Source: Thermococci archaeon
GTDB lineage: Archaea > Hadarchaeota > B88-G9
Direction: 5' to 3'
NCBI GenBank assembly: GCA_003660555.1
Contig: QMUK01000036.1
Location: 1 to 10,774, forward strand
Length of the DNA: 10,774 bases
Below, piece by piece: positions 1 through 6,465 of this stretch (position 1 is its first letter; each line of letters begins with the position of its first letter). The translations under genes and the position numbers were made by a program. The notes beneath the pieces were generated by a model that did no database searches, had not been told where the DNA came from, and saw nothing but the letters and a program-made list of their open reading frames with translations.

Positions 1-32
1 AGGTATTCTCCTCTCTCCTTCAGGACCTTCAT
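1..32 (-). CDS. 5' end of an unidentified minus-strand gene (partial)
   Basis: On the minus strand an ATG at 30-32 is preceded by GGAGGG six bases upstream, a good archaeal Shine-Dalgarno site, with an in-frame TAG further upstream. The visible codons read MKVLKERGEY before the window ends. Ten residues are too few to assign a family. The start is supported by the ribosome binding site alone, so the gene is plausible but unproven. If real, it reads away from the THEP1 cluster and the region 33-518 is its upstream sequence. Confidence 0.5.
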   Translation of the reverse strand, partial: MKVLKERGEY

Positions 33-518
33 TCGGTTCCCTCCACGAGAGAGCAGAAACTAGATGTCCTCGGTAGAGAAATTAGGACCTCTATGAGCAG
101 GAAATTTCCCGTTGCCCCTCGCTTCGATGGATGGAAATTTCAACATTTAAGTAATTCGGTTGAGAAAGACAGCTTGAGGTATTTGGCAACTCTCGGAAAA
201 AGACTTCTGAACGTCTCCGCAGTCATCGCTAATCCCTATTCCGGGCTTGAGAGGAAATCCATTGGAAAGCCAAAAAGAGTATCATTCAAATCTCCTTTTC
301 TAATGCTCAGTATATGCGAACTAAACAGCGAGAAGGAAGTAGAAATAAAGCATCGAAGAGTTTGAACAATTAAACAATTCAAAGGCACACGATAAGAAGA
401 GAGTGAATCAAAGAAGTATAATAAGTGAGACGCCGGAGAATCCACCCATTTATTGAACTGACAGAATTAATAATGGTGACAGAGAAAAGATTTATTGCCC
501 CTAGAGGAAGTCCACGGT
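33..518. other. About 490 bp without a supportable gene
   Basis: This stretch lies upstream of both the minus-strand gene starting at 32 and the plus-strand cluster starting at 519. A 90-codon plus-strand frame (93-365) and a 69-codon minus-strand frame (236-445) are present. Neither resembles a family I know, neither has a convincing ribosome binding site, and the plus frame uses CGC/CGA arginine codons that are uncommon in the neighbouring genes. I see no tRNA, SRP RNA, RNase P RNA or well-formed C/D-box guide. It probably contains the promoters of the flanking genes and perhaps coding relics, treated under findings. Confidence 0.5.
448..497 (+). promoter_or_regulatory. Possible TATA elements for the THEP1-L35Ae-Trm1 cluster
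   Basis: The octamer ATTTATTG occurs twice, at 448-455 and 490-497. The first would put transcription start near 477, giving a leader of about 40 nt that contains the AGAGGAAG ribosome binding site of the gene at 519. The second would put the start essentially at the ATG, giving a leaderless message. The first is favoured because the Shine-Dalgarno site would then be used. Archaeal TATA boxes are degenerate and no clear BRE is seen, so this is weak. Confidence 0.3.
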
Positions 519-1076
519 ATGAGGTTCTCGATTACAGGCAAACCCGGGTCGGGCAAAACTACAGTAGCAATGAGAGTGAGAGACATATTAAGCAATCATG
601 GATTTTCTGCTGGTGGAATAATCTGCCCGGAGATAAGGCTATCGGGAAGGAGAGTTGGATTCGAAATAGTGGATCTACTCACAGGAGAGAAGGGAATTTT
701 AGCACACACATCCATATCTGGGCCTAAAGTCGGAAAGTACGGCGTTAACTTAAGAGATTTATCCAAAATTGGGCATAATGCGATATTAAGAGCTATAAGA
801 GAGGCAGACTATGTTCTGATAGACGAAATTGCACCAATGGAGCTTAAGTCAGAGAAGTTCATAAGAGCAGTAGAAGAAGTCCTAGATAGGGGGAAACCCC
901 TCTTGGCTGTAGTCCACATGAGGTCGAAGCATCCCTTGGTGGAGAGAGTGAAGACCCTATCCAAAACGTATATAGTGGATGAGAAGAACAGAGGAAAGCT
1001 CCCAGATGAGATAGCTAGAGAGATGTTGGGGGTGCTTAAAAGTGGAGGCAATCCTAATGAACGTCAGGAGAGGTAG
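519..1076 (+). CDS. THEP1-family nucleoside-triphosphatase
   Basis: A 185-residue P-loop NTPase of the THEP1 family (COG1618), small enzymes that hydrolyse NTPs to NDPs; their cellular role is not settled. The Walker A motif GKPGSGKTT is at residues 7-15, directly after the first beta strand as usual for the family. The Walker B-type segment VLIDEIAPME is at 99-108, with the family's Asp-Glu pair and the Pro-Met-Glu that typically follows. An in-frame TTG lies 24 nt upstream, but the ATG at 519 is preferred. It begins exactly at the family's conserved N terminus and has AGAGGAAG 9 nt before it. The gene leads a cluster; its last 20 nt overlap the L35Ae gene, so the two are probably cotranscribed and translationally coupled. 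Family assignment is secure, physiological role is not. Confidence 0.9.
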   Translation: MRFSITGKPGSGKTTVAMRVRDILSNHGFSAGGIICPEIRLSGRRVGFEIVDLLTGEKGILAHTSISGPKVGKYGVNLRDLSKIGHNAILRAIREADYVLIDEIAPMELKSEKFIRAVEEVLDRGKPLLAVVHMRSKHPLVERVKTLSKTYIVDEKNRGKLPDEIAREMLGVLKSGGNPNERQER

Positions 1077-1296
1077 GAGAACCGTGAGAGAAAGGCATTA
1101 CCTATTGGTACCCAAAGGAATAGAGGAAAAGAGAATCCCCTCTCTGATAGGTAGGACGGTAGTCTGGGAGTCTCCTAAGGGAAAGAGAATAAAGGGGAAG
1201 ATAACGTCCTTACATGGAAATAAAGGAGTACTCAGAGCAATTTTCGAGAGAGGGTTGCCAGGGGAAGCACTTGGCACTAAAGTCAGAATCCTTTAA
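1057..1296 (+). CDS. rpl35ae: 50S ribosomal protein L35Ae
   Basis: A 79-residue basic protein of the eL33 (L35Ae) family, a component of the large ribosomal subunit shared by eukaryotes and some archaea and absent from bacteria. The family core is plain: GRTVVWESPKGKRIKGKI (residues 32-49), LHGNKGVLRAIFERGLPG (52-69) and the ending ALGTKVRIL. The N-terminal tail is Arg-rich, as expected for rRNA contact. The ATG at 1057 is chosen over a GTG at 1042 because GGAGG lies 8 nt upstream of the ATG, inside the end of the THEP1 gene. The frame overlaps THEP1 by 20 nt and trm1 by about 26 nt, so all three genes are likely expressed together. Length is normal for the family. Confidence 0.93.
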   Translation: MNVRRGRRTVRERHYLLVPKGIEEKRIPSLIGRTVVWESPKGKRIKGKITSLHGNKGVLRAIFERGLPGEALGTKVRIL

Positions 1297-2395
1297 GTTA
1301 ATAGAAGAAGGGAAAGCGAGGGTAATGGTACCAGTAATAAAGGACGAATCCTTCCCACCTAGGAGATCGCCAGTCTTTTACAATCCAGCTATGAAATTCG
1401 ATAGAGATCTCTCCGTTTGTTTGCTCAACTCTCTCTTGAATGGAGGAGAAGTATTAGATCCCCTATGCGGCACTGGGATAAGGGGAATAAGGTACGTCTT
1501 GGAGACACCCTTAGAAAAAGGAATACTAAACGACGTATCTCCAATGGCTTTCAGAGTGTCCCGGAGAAACGTCGAGTTGAACTCTCTCTCAGAAAAACTC
1601 TCAGTCAGAAGAAGGGACGCTAACGCCTTAATGCATTGCATAGTTGAGTCTGGGAGAAGGATAGATGCTGTAGACGTTGATCCATACGGATCACCAGTCA
1701 AATACATCTCTTCAGCCACTAGAGTTCTCAGGAGGAGAGGAATACTAATGATCACCTGCACAGACACTTCTTCCTTAATGGGAACGTATCCTAGGGTTTC
1801 ACTGAGGAGATACTCCTGCTGGATTCCTAGGACGGAGTTCAGAGAGGAGTTGGCCTGTAGAGCACTAGTCCAATTCGTTATCAGAGAAGGAGCTAAGCAA
1901 GACGTTTTCCTAAAACCAATCTTTTCTTATGTTGGAAAACACTATCTGAGAGCGTTTTTCTGCTTGGAAAGTGGAGCTAGAAAAGTAGACAAAGCATTGA
2001 AAATGGTTGACTTCTTGGATTACGATCCAAAAAGCGGGAGAACTTCCCTGGGAGAGGGAAGAATAGGTCCAATATGGTTAGGCCCTCTTTTCTCTAAAGA
2101 GCATCTGAAAATCGCTTTAGACTGGATTGAATCAAAAGGAGAATACCTAGGTATAAAAGTAAAGGGATTCATCAAGGCCGCTCTATTAGAAGAGAACGAT
2201 CCACCATTTTATTACGATTTACACCTCTTGCACAGCAGATTCAAGGGCAGATGTCCTGCTATGGGAGAGTTAATAGAGAAACTAAGGGAAAATGGATTTA
2301 GAGCATCTAGAACACTCTTCTCTCCTACTGGGATCAGGACTGACTGTGAAATAGATGAACTCAAGAGAATATGGAGAGCCATTTCTCATCGTTAG
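1271..2395 (+). CDS. trm1: tRNA (guanine26-N2)-dimethyltransferase Trm1
   Basis: Transfers methyl groups from S-adenosylmethionine to N2 of G26 in tRNA, at the D-arm/anticodon-stem hinge. Numbered from the chosen start, the N-terminal EEGKARVMVP segment begins near residue 12. The SAM-binding motif DPLCGTGIRG is at 63-72 and the catalytic DPYGSP (motif IV, the family's DPFG-type motif) at 137-142. The CTDTSSLMG segment follows, then the C-terminal-domain signature GPIWLGP at 266-272 and PPFYYD near 311. The frame is open from 1214, but the extra residues would come from the L35Ae overlap and do not match the family. TTG at 1271, with AGGGGA upstream, gives 374 residues, close to archaeal relatives; ATG 1325 would cut into the conserved N terminus. 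The paired cysteines that some members carry before GPLWLG are absent. It converges on rlmE with one base between the stops. Confidence 0.93.
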   Translation: MALKSESFKLIEEGKARVMVPVIKDESFPPRRSPVFYNPAMKFDRDLSVCLLNSLLNGGEVLDPLCGTGIRGIRYVLETPLEKGILNDVSPMAFRVSRRNVELNSLSEKLSVRRRDANALMHCIVESGRRIDAVDVDPYGSPVKYISSATRVLRRRGILMITCTDTSSLMGTYPRVSLRRYSCWIPRTEFREELACRALVQFVIREGAKQDVFLKPIFSYVGKHYLRAFFCLESGARKVDKALKMVDFLDYDPKSGRTSLGEGRIGPIWLGPLFSKEHLKIALDWIESKGEYLGIKVKGFIKAALLEENDPPFYYDLHLLHSRFKGRCPAMGELIEKLRENGFRASRTLFSPTGIRTDCEIDELKRIWRAISHR

Positions 2396-2396
2396 A

Positions 2397-3011
2397 TTAA
2401 CTGGACTTGAAACCCTTTGCAACAACGTATGACTCAGAACTGTCTTTCCTCGAAGCCTTTGGCTTAGTAGATTTGGTAAACGAGAATTTCTCCTTTACCT
2501 CCAAGAGGAAGTCCTTGAAGTCTTTCCCATGGAATACCTTCACTAAGAAATTCCCTCCAGGCTTAAGAGTCTTAGATGCTATTTTCAGTGAAGCTCTCGC
2601 CAGATCAACGGACTTCAGGTGATCTATTTCCCATATACCCGATATCTTTGGAGAAGCATCTGATATGACCACGTCTGCCTTCCTCGGAATCTCCATTAAT
2701 ATTCTCTCTGGAGCTTCCTCTGAATTTATGTCTAAGATCAGAGTCTTGACGTTCTCATATGGCAATGGATCCGTTTTCTGAAGGTCCACTCCCAATACGA
2801 ATCCTTCTCTACCAACTATCCTCCTAGATACTTGAAGCCAACCTCCAGGAGCGCATCCTAGGTCTATTACCACGTCACCCCTTCTAATCAACTTGTACTT
2901 GGAGTTGATTTGCATTAGCTTGTAGGCGGCCCTACTTCTGTATCCTTCTTTCTTTGCCAAGGAATAATAGTAATCAGCTTTACCTTTCTTCCATTTTCTA
3001 TTTCCTTTCAC
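2397..3011 (-). CDS. rlmE: RlmE/FtsJ-family 23S rRNA 2'-O-methyltransferase
   Basis: A 204-residue SAM-dependent ribose 2'-O-methyltransferase of the RrmJ/FtsJ family. Close relatives methylate the A-loop uridine of large-subunit rRNA; some archaeal and eukaryotic members act on tRNA. The N terminus has the family's YRSRAAYKL (24-32), the SAM loop DLGCAPGGW is at 50-58, and the SDASP motif at 117-121. The K-D-K-E catalytic set is complete: Lys31, Asp118, Lys158 (in FLVKVF) and Glu193 (in SSESY). There is no TRAM or other extra domain. The start is GTG at 3009-3011, and its G is the last base of the TAG stop of tfb (TAGTG), with GGGAG upstream, so translation is coupled to tfb. The rRNA target is inferred from the family and could instead be tRNA. 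Confidence 0.92.
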   Translation of the reverse strand: MKGNRKWKKGKADYYYSLAKKEGYRSRAAYKLMQINSKYKLIRRGDVVIDLGCAPGGWLQVSRRIVGREGFVLGVDLQKTDPLPYENVKTLILDINSEEAPERILMEIPRKADVVISDASPKISGIWEIDHLKSVDLARASLKIASKTLKPGGNFLVKVFHGKDFKDFLLEVKEKFSFTKSTKPKASRKDSSESYVVAKGFKSS

Positions 3012-4033
3012 TATGGGCTCTCCCTACTGTTATATTGACCCATCACACCATTGTTCTTGACGAAATCTAGGCTTATGTTCAGTCTAAGTGCTAATTCCTC
3101 TGGATCTACTCTCTCCTCCTTGGCCATTTCCATTATTTCCTCGAAGAGTCTCTCGACCAGCTCCTTGTATCTATTCCTCACAGTGACTTCAGTGACCTTT
3201 GCGACCTCTGCAACATCTCTCTGCGTCTTCTTCTCGTCTCCTATGGCACTAGCTATGTATATTGCTGCAGCTGCCACTCCAGTTGGACCTCTACCTGATA
3301 TTAGTCCTCTTTCAGAAGCTATTTTGAGCAATCTAAGTGCTAGGGATTGAGTTCTAGCAGAAAGACCGAGTTTACTAGAGAATCTAGGTATGTAATCGCT
3401 GGGTGGTGGAGGAGGCAATTTAAGGTTTAATTCCCTCGCTATGTACCTGTAGCTCTTCCCAATGTCTTTTTTCTTTACATTGGATGCTTCTGCAATTTCA
3501 TCTAAGGTTCTAGATATCTTGTGCACTCTGCACGCAGCATACAAGGCCGCTGCTACAACTGATTCTATGGACCTCCCTCTTATGAGCCTCTTTTTCACAG
3601 CCCTTCTATATATGTAGGAGGCCTCTTCTCTGACGTTCTCTGGAATACCTAAGTTAGAAGCAATTTTCTCCAATTCTGAGAAAGCAATAACCAAATTCCT
3701 TTCAGTAGAATCTTGTACTCTCAATCTGTTTTGCCACTTTCTCAATCTGCTCATCTTAGCTTTTTGGATTGGGTCTAAGTCTTTTCCTCCTATGTCCTTG
3801 TTCTCTGGACCTATTGTAGTTGTTAAGCCGTAGTCGTGTATTCCCAAGGAAGTGGGAGCTCCAGTTCTGGCTCTTTTCTCTCTCTGTTCATCATCAAAGG
3901 CCCTCCATTCTGGTCCCTGATCTATTATTTTGTCTGTGACTACGAAGCCACACTTACTGCATATCACTTCTCCTCTCTCATGATCTGTGACTAATTCCTT
4001 CGAACCACATTCTGGACACTTGTCTTCATACAT
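3011..4033 (-). CDS. tfb: Transcription initiation factor B (TFB)
   Basis: The archaeal homologue of TFIIB. It binds the TBP-TATA complex and the BRE, recruits RNA polymerase and helps open the promoter. The zinc ribbon uses Cys6, Cys9, Cys25 and Cys28. The B-reader/linker region (about 43-105) includes EWRAFDDEQ and the RTGAPTS segment. The two cyclin-like repeats lie at about 108-200 and 212-302. The helix-turn-helix of the second repeat, TQRDVAEVAKVTEVTVRNRY (270-289), is the BRE-reading element. A proline run (207-211) joins the repeats. The protein is 340 residues, and about 35 residues extend beyond the usual end of the second cyclin repeat, with a small helical, HTH-like look around 309-326. 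It sits 11 nt downstream of gar1, a neighbour pair known from other archaea, and overlaps rlmE by one base. Confidence 0.96.
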   Translation of the reverse strand: MYEDKCPECGSKELVTDHERGEVICSKCGFVVTDKIIDQGPEWRAFDDEQREKRARTGAPTSLGIHDYGLTTTIGPENKDIGGKDLDPIQKAKMSRLRKWQNRLRVQDSTERNLVIAFSELEKIASNLGIPENVREEASYIYRRAVKKRLIRGRSIESVVAAALYAACRVHKISRTLDEIAEASNVKKKDIGKSYRYIARELNLKLPPPPPSDYIPRFSSKLGLSARTQSLALRLLKIASERGLISGRGPTGVAAAAIYIASAIGDEKKTQRDVAEVAKVTEVTVRNRYKELVERLFEEIMEMAKEERVDPEELALRLNISLDFVKNNGVMGQYNSRESP

Positions 4034-4044
4034 GCCCGGCCCCC

Positions 4045-4275
4045 CTATTCGAAGAACACAATTTTTCCTAGTAATTTATTGCTCTTGATCCCCTTTCTGA
4101 CCCTTACCTTAGCCCAGGGCCTTTTGACCGGGCCAATTACATCTATAACTTCCCCAAAATTGAACTTCTTCTTATTCCATTGTAAAAAAGCTCTGCTCCC
4201 AATCCTGGGAGCTTTTTTACATCTTATTAACAACTCACCCCTCTTAGTGAAATGCGAGGCCCGGCCAGAGCGCAA
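4045..4275 (-). CDS. gar1: H/ACA ribonucleoprotein subunit Gar1
   Basis: A 76-residue Gar1-type protein. In archaea Gar1 joins Cbf5, Nop10 and L7Ae on H/ACA guide RNAs and promotes substrate turnover during rRNA pseudouridylation. The six-stranded barrel core is visible: APRIGSRAF (22-30), FGEVIDVIGPVKRPWAKV (39-56) and LLGKIVFF at the end. No Gly-Arg-rich tails are present, as usual in archaea. The start is not fully settled. The frame is open from a TTG at 4287, but TTG at 4275 is preceded by GGTGATC, an extended match to the 16S 3' end at good spacing. A TATA box at 4319-4326 predicts transcription start near 4297, leaving that site in the leader. I therefore favour 4275; starting at 4287 adds four residues. 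It leads the gar1-tfb-rlmE operon. Confidence 0.85.
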   Translation of the reverse strand: MRSGRASHFTKRGELLIRCKKAPRIGSRAFLQWNKKKFNFGEVIDVIGPVKRPWAKVRVRKGIKSNKLLGKIVFFE

Positions 4276-4311
4276 GGGGATCACCAAAGACTTGGTCGTT
4301 TGTCTTGGTCC

Positions 4312-4944
4312 TCAATCCATATAAAAGGTTTGCTCGACGTAAGTCGAACTTCCACGTCTCATTCTAAAGAGAAATACTAGGGAAAAAATGGATAATAGAA
4401 GAACAATCGCTCCTGGAATAGGAACTTCCCTTGCTCTTACGCCGTTCTTGAACTTAACGCAAGGGAGAATCTTTGAAATTTCTTTATTCTTCACTATCCC
4501 ACCCTCGAGCACTTTCACACTTAGCACGAATTTCACTTCGTTGTCTACTGAGGTAGAGTTCACCAGAGCGGAGGCACCATTTCCTATGGAATATCTCCCT
4601 GTTTTTGGATGATACTCTACTATAGTGGCATCTTCTGGGAGTATTACTCTAAGTATATGTTTTATCTCTATTTCCTCTGGCGAAGGAGGAAAATCAGAAA
4701 ATAGACCTTTATTTACCAGATGTCTTGTCTTCAGCTCGTAATAATCACTGTTTTTGGTAATAATCTCCTCGCATGGAATCTTTCCCTTTAATATCAATTT
4801 ATTGTCTGAGACAGATGATTCCAATCCGTTTACACTAGGAATATCCCAATTCCATGGAGATATTTCTCGTTGAATGATACAGTACTCGTCAGTGACCTGT
4901 ATCGTAGCGTTGCTCAAAACTATCAGAAGGAGGACGAACTTCAT
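4312..4944 (-). CDS. Exported, C-terminally membrane-anchored protein of unknown function
   Basis: I do not recognise this 210-residue protein. Residues 1-15 form a short hydrophobic signal-like segment (FVLLLIVL). The next 160 residues are polar and rich in beta-prone stretches, with three cysteines (Cys22, Cys58, Cys162). A single hydrophobic helix at about 175-194 (IPGAIVLLLSIFSLVFLF) is followed by RMRRG and a 16-residue tail. The expected topology is an outside domain with a cytoplasmic tail, a common layout for archaeal surface proteins. The ATG at 4944 is preferred over GTG 4953 and ATG 4950 because GGTGAT ends 4 nt before it. That Shine-Dalgarno site overlaps the stop of the upstream 57-codon gene, which implies translational coupling. 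The pair may share the divergent promoter at 5153-5166 with the antiporter. Function is unknown. Confidence 0.75.
   Translation of the reverse strand: MKFVLLLIVLSNATIQVTDEYCIIQREISPWNWDIPSVNGLESSVSDNKLILKGKIPCEEIITKNSDYYELKTRHLVNKGLFSDFPPSPEEIEIKHILRVILPEDATIVEYHPKTGRYSIGNGASALVNSTSVDNEVKFVLSVKVLEGGIVKNKEISKILPCVKFKNGVRAREVPIPGAIVLLLSIFSLVFLFRMRRGSSTYVEQTFYMD
4319..4326 (-). promoter_or_regulatory. TATA box of the gar1-tfb-rlmE operon
   Basis: On the minus strand TTTTATAT reads from 4326 to 4319. It lies within the last codons of the 210-residue membrane-protein gene that ends at 4312. The usual spacing of about 26 nt from box centre puts transcription start near 4297, some 10-20 nt before the gar1 start. 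This would let gar1-tfb-rlmE be transcribed independently of the upstream membrane-protein pair. The match is one of the best in the window, but the transcription start is inferred. Confidence 0.6.
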
Positions 4945-4949
4945 CCCCA

Positions 4950-5123
4950 TCACCTACCTCCATGGATTCTGGAAGCGCCAATTAGGAGTAGCCAAATAGA
5001 CGTCATCGCTAAGAGATATGGAATCCCCTCCTTGAGATTTATTACTCCTTTCATCGATAGATAGACAGAGATCAGGAGAAACAAGGAGATTGAGCTTAGT
5101 GCAATGGGAATTACACCTCTCAT
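4950..5123 (-). CDS. Small two-helix membrane protein, unknown function
   Basis: A 57-residue protein starting at ATG 5121-5123, with GGGAGGAGA immediately upstream, and ending in TGA at 4950-4952. Two hydrophobic segments are clear: about 3-22 (VIPIALSSISLFLLISVYL) and about 35-50 (PYLLAMTSIWLLLIGA). A short loop with Lys and Glu (25-32) joins them, and the tail SRIHGGR is basic. The last codons encode the GGAGG and GGTGA bases that serve the next gene, so the two are translationally coupled. A different minus-strand frame over the same bases (4954-5223) is longer but has no such features. The strong ribosome binding site, hydrophobic pattern and coupling argue that this is real. It could be a partner or assembly factor for the 210-residue protein. 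No family is recognised. Confidence 0.7.
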   Translation of the reverse strand: MRGVIPIALSSISLFLLISVYLSMKGVINLKEGIPYLLAMTSIWLLLIGASRIHGGR

Positions 5124-5152
5124 TCTCCTCCCATTGGAGTTCTTCAGAGAGC

Positions 5153-5166
5153 ATAAAAGTTTTTAT
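5153..5166. promoter_or_regulatory. Mirror-image TATA pair of a divergent promoter
   Basis: ATAAAAGTTTTTAT is a perfect inverted repeat of 6-bp arms with a 2-bp centre. On the plus strand TTTTAT (5161-5166) suits the antiporter gene starting at 5202. On the minus strand TTTTAT (5158-5153) suits the 57-codon gene starting at 5123. With normal spacing both transcripts would start within roughly 10 nt of their start codons. The boxes touch, so TBP/TFB could probably occupy only one at a time; that is inference. Confidence 0.5.
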
Positions 5167-5201
5167 TTGAAGTCCTCCAGCCCTAACCCCATGGTGATTC
5201 T

Positions 5202-6431
5202 TTGGGTGAGGACGAGATAGCACTGTTTCTCCTAAAGTTGGGAGTGATAATACTCCTAGCGAAGATATGTGGAGATCTCGTGGAGAAATATCTGAAACAG
5301 CCTGGAGTTCTCGGAGAACTCATCTCCGGGATAATAATAAGTCCCTACTTACTGGGCCCTCACGTAGGATTCGAGTTGGTGAAAGGAAAACCCATACCAG
5401 TTTCGGATGAATTGGAATTAGCAGCCAATTTCTCCGTTGTTCTCCTTCTCTTCATAGCCGGAGTTGAAACAGATGTGGAAGGATTCTTCAAACACTTCTC
5501 AGCGAGTGGTTTAGTCGGTCTAGGAGGAATACTGCTTCCCTTTGTCTTTGGATATTTCACAGTTTATCATTTATACGAACCTCCACCAGGAATCGATGTG
5601 AGAGCAGCAGCTCTATTTGCAGGGGCATTCATGACTGCCACTAGCGTTGGAATAACTGCTAGAGTCTTGAGAGACATGGGGAAACTCAATACACCTGAAG
5701 GAGTGACTACTCTGAGTGCGGCAGTAATAGACGACGTTTTGGGAATACTAACTCTGTCTATAGTAGTAGAATTGACTCAAACCGGTAGTTTCACACTGTC
5801 TCATGTTCTTTGGACTACCCTGAAGGCGTTTGCCTTCTGGTTAGCTTTGTTGTACCTTGGAAGAAAGTTCTCTAACCAGATCTCCTCCTTGCTACATATT
5901 TTTGGTCCGGGAGGTCAAATAGGAATAGCTGTGTCTATAGGTCTCATATTTTCATATTTGGCATATGCTGTAGCTGGTTTAGCACCAATAATAGGAGCAT
6001 ATGCAGCAGGCTTAGCGCTAGCATCCTCAGCACACAAGGAATTCTTGGGAGAAGCTCTTAAACCGCTTTACGAAGTTTTAGTACCAGTGTTCTTCGTGAT
6101 GATGGGAATGATAATAAACCCCTTCGGAATAAAGGGAGTGGTAACCCTATCGGTGATAATAGTTCTTCTAGCCATAGTGGGAAAACACTTAGGCTGTTTC
6201 GTTGCAGCTAAGGTGAGTGGATTTAGTTTGGAAGCCTCTAACAGAATAGGAGTGGGAATGATACCCAGAGGAGAAGTGGGCCTAATAATTGCTTACTATG
6301 GTCTAAACTCTGGGGCGATAGGACCAGATCTCTACACAGTTGCAGTGGTCATGTCCTTCTTGACGACTCTTATAACTCCCCCGTTACTCAAGCTGTCTTT
6401 CAGAGGCACTCACTCAGGGAAAGAGAAATAA
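5202..6431 (+). CDS. CPA2-family cation/proton antiporter (KefB/NapA-like)
   Basis: A 409-residue integral membrane protein of the monovalent cation:proton antiporter-2 family. It most likely exchanges Na+ or K+ for H+ across the cytoplasmic membrane. Family landmarks in order are QPGVLGELISGI (33-44, typical first-repeat motif), LLFIAGVETD (82-91), TATSVGITARVL (145-156) and VIDDVLGIL (175-183). The Asp177-Asp178 pair is the carboxylate site seen in electrogenic members. Next come APIIGAYAAGLALA (261-274), PVFFVMMGMIINP (295-307), Lys328 in GKHLG, and MIPRGEVGLI (353-362). About 12-13 membrane helices are expected. There is no C-terminal TrkA-N/RCK domain, which points away from glutathione-gated KefB/C. 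The TTG start at 5202 has GGTGAT 3 nt upstream, and the frame has no earlier start with a ribosome site. The next gene begins 34 nt later and may be cotranscribed. Ion specificity cannot be read from sequence. Confidence 0.9.
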   Translation: MGEDEIALFLLKLGVIILLAKICGDLVEKYLKQPGVLGELISGIIISPYLLGPHVGFELVKGKPIPVSDELELAANFSVVLLLFIAGVETDVEGFFKHFSASGLVGLGGILLPFVFGYFTVYHLYEPPPGIDVRAAALFAGAFMTATSVGITARVLRDMGKLNTPEGVTTLSAAVIDDVLGILTLSIVVELTQTGSFTLSHVLWTTLKAFAFWLALLYLGRKFSNQISSLLHIFGPGGQIGIAVSIGLIFSYLAYAVAGLAPIIGAYAAGLALASSAHKEFLGEALKPLYEVLVPVFFVMMGMIINPFGIKGVVTLSVIIVLLAIVGKHLGCFVAAKVSGFSLEASNRIGVGMIPRGEVGLIIAYYGLNSGAIGPDLYTVAVVMSFLTTLITPPLLKLSFRGTHSGKEK

Positions 6432-6465
6432 AGACCTCAATACCTCGATAACTGGGATTGGTAGC

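Noticed and set aside
93-365. Plus-strand frame of 90 codons
   Set aside because: No convincing ribosome site, arginine codons unlike the neighbours (CGC, CGA), no recognisable family and no clear secondary-structure pattern. Mentioned only as part of the unexplained region.
361-383. Inverted repeat TTTGAA / TTCAAA with 11-nt spacer
   Set aside because: Only 6-bp arms in AT-rich sequence and not placed near a clear promoter; expected by chance.
4954-5223. Minus-strand frame of 89 codons
   Set aside because: It overlaps a better-supported 57-codon gene in another frame that has a strong ribosome site and two membrane helices, and it would cross the divergent promoter and the start of the antiporter gene.
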